Positions 60,563 through 64,000 of a stretch of 64,000 bases of DNA are shown here, one piece after another; the first letter of the stretch is position 1; each line of letters opens with the position of its first letter. The notes beneath the pieces were generated by a model. It saw nothing but the letters and a program-made list of their open reading frames with translations. It was not told the DNA's origin and ran no database searches. The translations under genes and the position numbers were made by a program. The stretch comes from Candidatus Hydrogenedens sp. (lineage in GTDB: Bacteria > Hydrogenedentota > Hydrogenedentia > Hydrogenedentales > JAEUWI01): the NCBI GenBank assembly GCA_016125095.1, contig WGMK01000016.1, forward strand, positions 185,127 to 249,126. The letters are read 5' to 3'.

Positions 60563-63500
60563 TTAGCCGCGGTGCGCCGCCCGGAGAAGGTCTTCCCAGA
60601 AGGCCTCGCGCACCTGGGTGAGTGCATGCCGGTCGCGCGCCAATTGCTGGGCCGGGGCGCCCGCACGTTCCCGGGCCGCCGGATCGCGCATGAGCTCGAG
60701 TACCTTCTGCTTGAAGGCTTCCTTGTCCGGCGTATCCACCACCGCGCCCCAGCCTTCCTGCTTGGCATAGGCCACGGGAGCGGCGTCCGCGGGGCCATAG
60801 AGCAACACCGGCGTGCCGCTGATCATGCACTCGGGCACCTTGGTCGGCATGGAGTGGCGCGAGAAGAGCAACATCTTCTCGTCGAAGGTGACCGGTACGA
60901 GCAGCGCGTCGGCCTCGCGCATCAGGTCGGGCATCTTCGCGTAGGGCACCAGGTCGCAGAACACGACATGCTTGTCCTTGCGCAACTGTCCGCCGTACTG
61001 GTTGGCGAAGTTCTCATGGCAGTAAATCTCGAGGCGCACCGCGTGGCCCTCGGCCGCCAGTTCGGCCACGGCCTCGGCGGCGTGCGCGAGCGTCGGCATC
61101 TGGATGTTGTTCCAGATCGCGCCCGTGTAGCGGATGGTGAACGGCGTGCCCGTGGCGGAATAGTCGCGCGGTCCGCGGTCCCAATGGCCCAGGTCGATGG
61201 CGTTGTGAAAGACCTTGAAGTCGTGCCCATACCGCTGGCCGTAGGCCTTGGCCATCGGCTCGGAAATCACCTGGCATGAAGCCGCGCCCGCGAAGAGCTT
61301 TTTCGTGAGCTTGTTGCGCTGCTGCTGGAAGAACTTCTCACCGGGCTTGGGGTCCACCGGACGCGCGCCGTTCTCCCACGAGGCCAGCCAGTCGTCCATG
61401 ATGTGGCACACATAGGGCACGCCCAGGCGGCGGCTCATACGGAGCGCGAAGCGCGCGGTGCCGTAGGTGACCGGCGACGTGAAAATCAGGTCGGGCTTGA
61501 AGGGCTTGGCCCAGGCCAGCGCGCGGTTCGTGTTCACGTAGTGCGAATACACGTCGAACTCGCCGCGCCAGAGGCGGTAGGGATTTTCGAAGGGACGGAC
61601 AGGCCGCCGCCAGGTGCGCTTGGCGCCCGTGAGGTGCGGATCCCACAGCGGCAGGTGCTGGCGGCAGATCTCGTAATCGGGATCGTAGTCCGGCGTGCGG
61701 TAGATTTCGGCAAGGCGTTCGCGCGGCCAGCCCCGGAACAGGTTGGTGATGGTGACGGCGTAGCCGGTGGCGTTGCCGAAGGGCACTTCGTCGATGAGGA
61801 GCAGGCGCGGAAAGGCGTCGGCCCGGCGCCGCACGATGGCGGGCGCGCCGCTGCGGCGTTTCTCCGGCAGCACGTTCAGGCTGCCGACCAGGAACGACAC
61901 CGGCTGCGGATGGTTGGCCTTGACGATTTGAATGCCGAGGTGCGTGGCCTCGGCCTGCGTGCGGATTTGCAGCGACACTTCCTGCCAGTCCTCGCTTAGC
62001 GCTGCACGGGTCGCACCATAGTTATGGCCGCCGTTGCCCACCACATGGAGTTGCACGGGCGCGCCGGCACTGCCCGCATCGGCCTTGATGCGCACGGTAA
62101 TCTCGTGCCGGATTCCGGGGTCGGCCGCGAGCGTCGCGTCGTCGCAGGTGTTGCCCTTCGAGCAGCCGTACAGCACGCCGTCCCACGCGCCGGACCCGGT
62201 GGCGACCCGCAGCGCATGCGCGCCGTCCAGTTCGACGCGCTCGATGCTGCTGCCGTTCGCCTTCCATCCCGCCGTGTCTTCGGCGAAGGTCGGATTGGGC
62301 ACGATGTTTTCCGGCGGGGCGGACGCGGGCTCCACGCTCTGGCGCTTCGATCCGATCGGGTCGCACACGCGCAGAATCCGCGTCACGGCCTCGTCGGAGA
62401 AGCGATCGTTGTCGGTGTCGAACGGCACGAGGTATCGGAAAATATGGTAGTGCAGGAAGCAATCGATGCGGCGCTTGCGGTCGCCTGCGAGCGGTCCGTC
62501 GGCCAGGGCGCGTTCGAGCGCGGGCACCACGCCTTCGGGGCTCGATACGTCGTAGGTGAAGCCGTTGTCGCGGTAGAACGCGCGCCCGCACACCACGACC
62601 GGCTTGCCGAAGGCCGCCATTTCGAGGCCCGCCTGCGAGGTCATCGCCAGCCCGCAATCCGCCAGTTGCATCAGCTGATACGTGTTCGCGTCGCGGCTGT
62701 GCACCACGGTCACGTTCGGCGGCAGGTCCCACTCGCTAATCTGGCGCCAGGTCCAGTTGTTGTTCACGATCATCTCGTGCGGGTGCAGGCGGATGACCAG
62801 GTGGCAATCGGGCACCTGTTGCGCCGCCTCGATGCCGGCCTTCAGGTATTCGAGCGAAGTGCGGAAGACGCCCGAGTCGTAGATGACCACGGTGTCGTAG
62901 GCGACCTGGCCGATGAGCAGCACGATGCGCTTGTCTTGCGGCAGCTGCAGCCGCGCGCGCAGTTCCTCGAGGTTTTCCGTGCCCGCCTGCGCGATGGTGT
63001 TCACCTTGCCCGCGTAGATATCGCTCAGGTAGGCATCCAGCTCCTGCTGCTCCGAGGGCGTCAGGTCCTGCACATCGAGGTAATGGCGGATGGCGCCGGA
63101 CGACAGTCCGTGCCGGTTGCCGATGACGCCCGCCTCGTCGAAGAACATGCGGTCGGCGAAGCAGGCGGCCTCATGCGCGACCGTCCGGATGCCCAGGCGC
63201 TTCGCCATCGCGGCGAACACCCACTCGAGGTAGAAGTAGCCATTGAAGGTCATGAGGCAATCGGGCTGAATCTGGAGCAGTGCGGCCTCGGCGATTTCGA
63301 TGGCCAGCGCCGCCGCGCGCGACATGCGGTGCGCCATCTCGCGCTCCGCCTCGGTGCCGTCTTCTTCCTGGCCCGGCATCGCGGGGTCCGGATGCAGCGG
63401 ACGGAACAAGTGCCGTGCCAGCGAGCCGCGGATGAGATCGCGGATATGGAAGCCCCGGTACACGCGTTCGCCCGGCGGCAGCGATTGCTGCGATTCCCAC

Positions 63501-63778
63501 CAGCTGTCCACCCGCGCGTGCATCTCCGGCGTCTCGAAATCGCGCAGGTTGCGCACCGGGTTGCCAATCGCCTCGATTTCCCGCGTCACCCGGTCCTGTG
63601 TGCCGAAGCACTTGCTGTCGTTCCAATCCTGCAGCGTGCCGTAGAACGAGCAGACCCCGCCGCCGCCCACGATATGGCGCACCTCCACCCCGCGCGCCGC
63701 CAGCGCTTCGCCCAGCTGCAAGAACGGCGCCGTCGGCTTCCGCCAGCAGCACGTCGAATTCAACATCAATAGCCGCAT
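60563..63778 (-). CDS. Two-catalytic-domain glycosyltransferase with central carbohydrate-binding-like domain
   Basis: 1071 residues from the ATG at 63776-63778 (GGGAG upstream). Residues 1 to about 530 resemble capsule polysaccharide synthesis enzymes (Capsule_synth/KpsS-like), with VVIYDSGVFRTSLEYLKAG, CHLVIRLHPHEMI and GLAMTSQAGLEMAAFGKPVV. Residues about 545-690 form a beta-jelly-roll like CBM4/9 modules (IVPNPTFAEDTAGWKANGSS). Residues about 700-1071 are a GT4-type GT-B domain (LLLIDEVPFGNATGYAVTIT, TIRYTGAIWNNIQM, KVPECMISGTPVLLYGP). No signal peptide, so it should work in the cytoplasm on a surface glycan, adding two linkages or chain plus cap. An in-frame extension into the poly-C end is artefactual. 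Confidence 0.82.
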   Translation of the reverse strand: MRLLMLNSTCCWRKPTAPFLQLGEALAARGVEVRHIVGGGGVCSFYGTLQDWNDSKCFGTQDRVTREIEAIGNPVRNLRDFETPEMHARVDSWWESQQSLPPGERVYRGFHIRDLIRGSLARHLFRPLHPDPAMPGQEEDGTEAEREMAHRMSRAAALAIEIAEAALLQIQPDCLMTFNGYFYLEWVFAAMAKRLGIRTVAHEAACFADRMFFDEAGVIGNRHGLSSGAIRHYLDVQDLTPSEQQELDAYLSDIYAGKVNTIAQAGTENLEELRARLQLPQDKRIVLLIGQVAYDTVVIYDSGVFRTSLEYLKAGIEAAQQVPDCHLVIRLHPHEMIVNNNWTWRQISEWDLPPNVTVVHSRDANTYQLMQLADCGLAMTSQAGLEMAAFGKPVVVCGRAFYRDNGFTYDVSSPEGVVPALERALADGPLAGDRKRRIDCFLHYHIFRYLVPFDTDNDRFSDEAVTRILRVCDPIGSKRQSVEPASAPPENIVPNPTFAEDTAGWKANGSSIERVELDGAHALRVATGSGAWDGVLYGCSKGNTCDDATLAADPGIRHEITVRIKADAGSAGAPVQLHVVGNGGHNYGATRAALSEDWQEVSLQIRTQAEATHLGIQIVKANHPQPVSFLVGSLNVLPEKRRSGAPAIVRRRADAFPRLLLIDEVPFGNATGYAVTITNLFRGWPRERLAEIYRTPDYDPDYEICRQHLPLWDPHLTGAKRTWRRPVRPFENPYRLWRGEFDVYSHYVNTNRALAWAKPFKPDLIFTSPVTYGTARFALRMSRRLGVPYVCHIMDDWLASWENGARPVDPKPGEKFFQQQRNKLTKKLFAGAASCQVISEPMAKAYGQRYGHDFKVFHNAIDLGHWDRGPRDYSATGTPFTIRYTGAIWNNIQMPTLAHAAEAVAELAAEGHAVRLEIYCHENFANQYGGQLRKDKHVVFCDLVPYAKMPDLMREADALLVPVTFDEKMLLFSRHSMPTKVPECMISGTPVLLYGPADAAPVAYAKQEGWGAVVDTPDKEAFKQKVLELMRDPAARERAGAPAQQLARDRHALTQVREAFWEDLLRAAHRG

Positions 63779-63935
63779 GAACCACTCCCCGGACCCGCGC
63801 CCCCAGCCGACACCGCCGCCCCCAAGGCCTGCCTGCCCCGATAATGCAAACCGGAAGTGAACCACATAACCGCCGTTTTTTTCAATGAAACTTGCTGGTT
63901 TTGGGTGGTTTAAAATACAGAAAACTAGAACAGCG

Positions 63936-64000
63936 CCCCCCCCCCCCCCCACCCCCCTCCGCCCCCCCCCCCCCACCCCGCCGCGGCCGCCCCCGGGCTC
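63936..64000. other. Poly-C low-complexity window end, probable contig-edge artefact
   Basis: C15 at 63936-63950, C13 at 63962-63974 and further C-rich sequence, abruptly following an AT-rich stretch (63893-63930). The composition fits sequencing noise at a contig end more than biology. The remaining 5' region of the glycosyltransferase (63779-63935) has no promoter I can place with confidence. Confidence 0.7.

Noticed and set aside
58153..60798. 881-codon frame antisense to the DUF1553/DUF1501 pair
   Set aside because: Runs across three genes on different strands with His/Arg/Gly-rich noise sequence.
1..64000. CRISPR arrays, rRNA, prophage or classical defence systems
   Set aside because: No regularly spaced repeats, no conserved rRNA segments and no phage, integrase or restriction genes were seen on reading both strands.

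Overview
The window is 64 kb of GC-rich bacterial DNA that ends on the right in a poly-C stretch typical of a contig edge. I read about 44 protein genes and see no rRNA, tRNA, CRISPR array, integrase or transposase. The likely source is an uncultured diderm bacterium of the Planctomycetes/Hydrogenedentes sphere, most probably Candidatus Hydrogenedentota. This is inferred from DUF1501/DUF1553/DUF1080 genes, very large secreted proteins with Glu-Gly-rich linkers and a recurring C-terminal EF-hand/ELLR-IQ-YN tail, ELWxSDGT repeats, and an LpxH-type enzyme that implies lipid A. No marker gene confirms the taxonomy.

Layout. 1-572 is a gene cut by the left edge. 694-2757 is a secreted cell-wall amidase with an operator-rich promoter. 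3014-8355 (minus) is a surface-polysaccharide operon: heparinase-like protein, O-antigen-ligase/TPR protein and a small TPR-like membrane protein. It is followed by a divergent glycosyltransferase (8486-9712), a gene-free island of short palindromes (9713-10258), a GT2 glycosyltransferase and purN. 12190-19126 (plus) holds an ELWxSDGT surface protein, a small secreted protein, larB-larC-coaD, a small-ORF/retropepsin pair and a DUF2804 gene. 19127-24693 is a composite cargo slot between the DUF2804 gene and nnrE: a 1288-residue secreted beta-helix protein, a scar made of fused 3' ends of nnrE and DUF2804, and an AT-rich membrane-protein gene. 24694-26816 is nnrE and isocitrate dehydrogenase. 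27476-34873 (minus) runs arsR/C fusion, arsM, acr3, hemB, ppk1, lepB, lpxH. 34993-36266 has a transglutaminase-like gene and yhbY. 36263-39187 is a large secreted glycosidase-like protein. 39356-42465 is pncA, pncB, a PH-like membrane protein and a DJ-1/PfpI protein. 42539-49666 is a BamE-like lipoprotein and a 1900-residue kinase with sensor-like domains. 49674-60561 has a serine hydrolase, a DUF1080 protein, a giant PQQ-type dehydrogenase/lectin fusion and a DUF1553-DUF1501 pair. 60563-63778 is a two-catalytic-domain glycosyltransferase.

Themes. (1) Surface polysaccharide synthesis and degradation. (2) A family of giant secreted proteins (19307-23173, 36263-39187, 51905-55909) sharing one C-terminal Ca-binding-like, cysteine-containing tail, which looks like an undescribed dockerin or sorting module. 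(3) A complete arsenic module: sensing, reduction, methylation, export. (4) NAD salvage and repair (pncA, pncB, nnrE) and nickel-pincer cofactor genes (larB, larC). The strongest leads for something new are the shared tail, the allele-join scar at 23210-23379 and the multidomain kinase.

Starts were moved inward from the longest ORF wherever a signal peptide, Shine-Dalgarno or promoter argued for it. All functions are read from motifs by eye; no database search was run.
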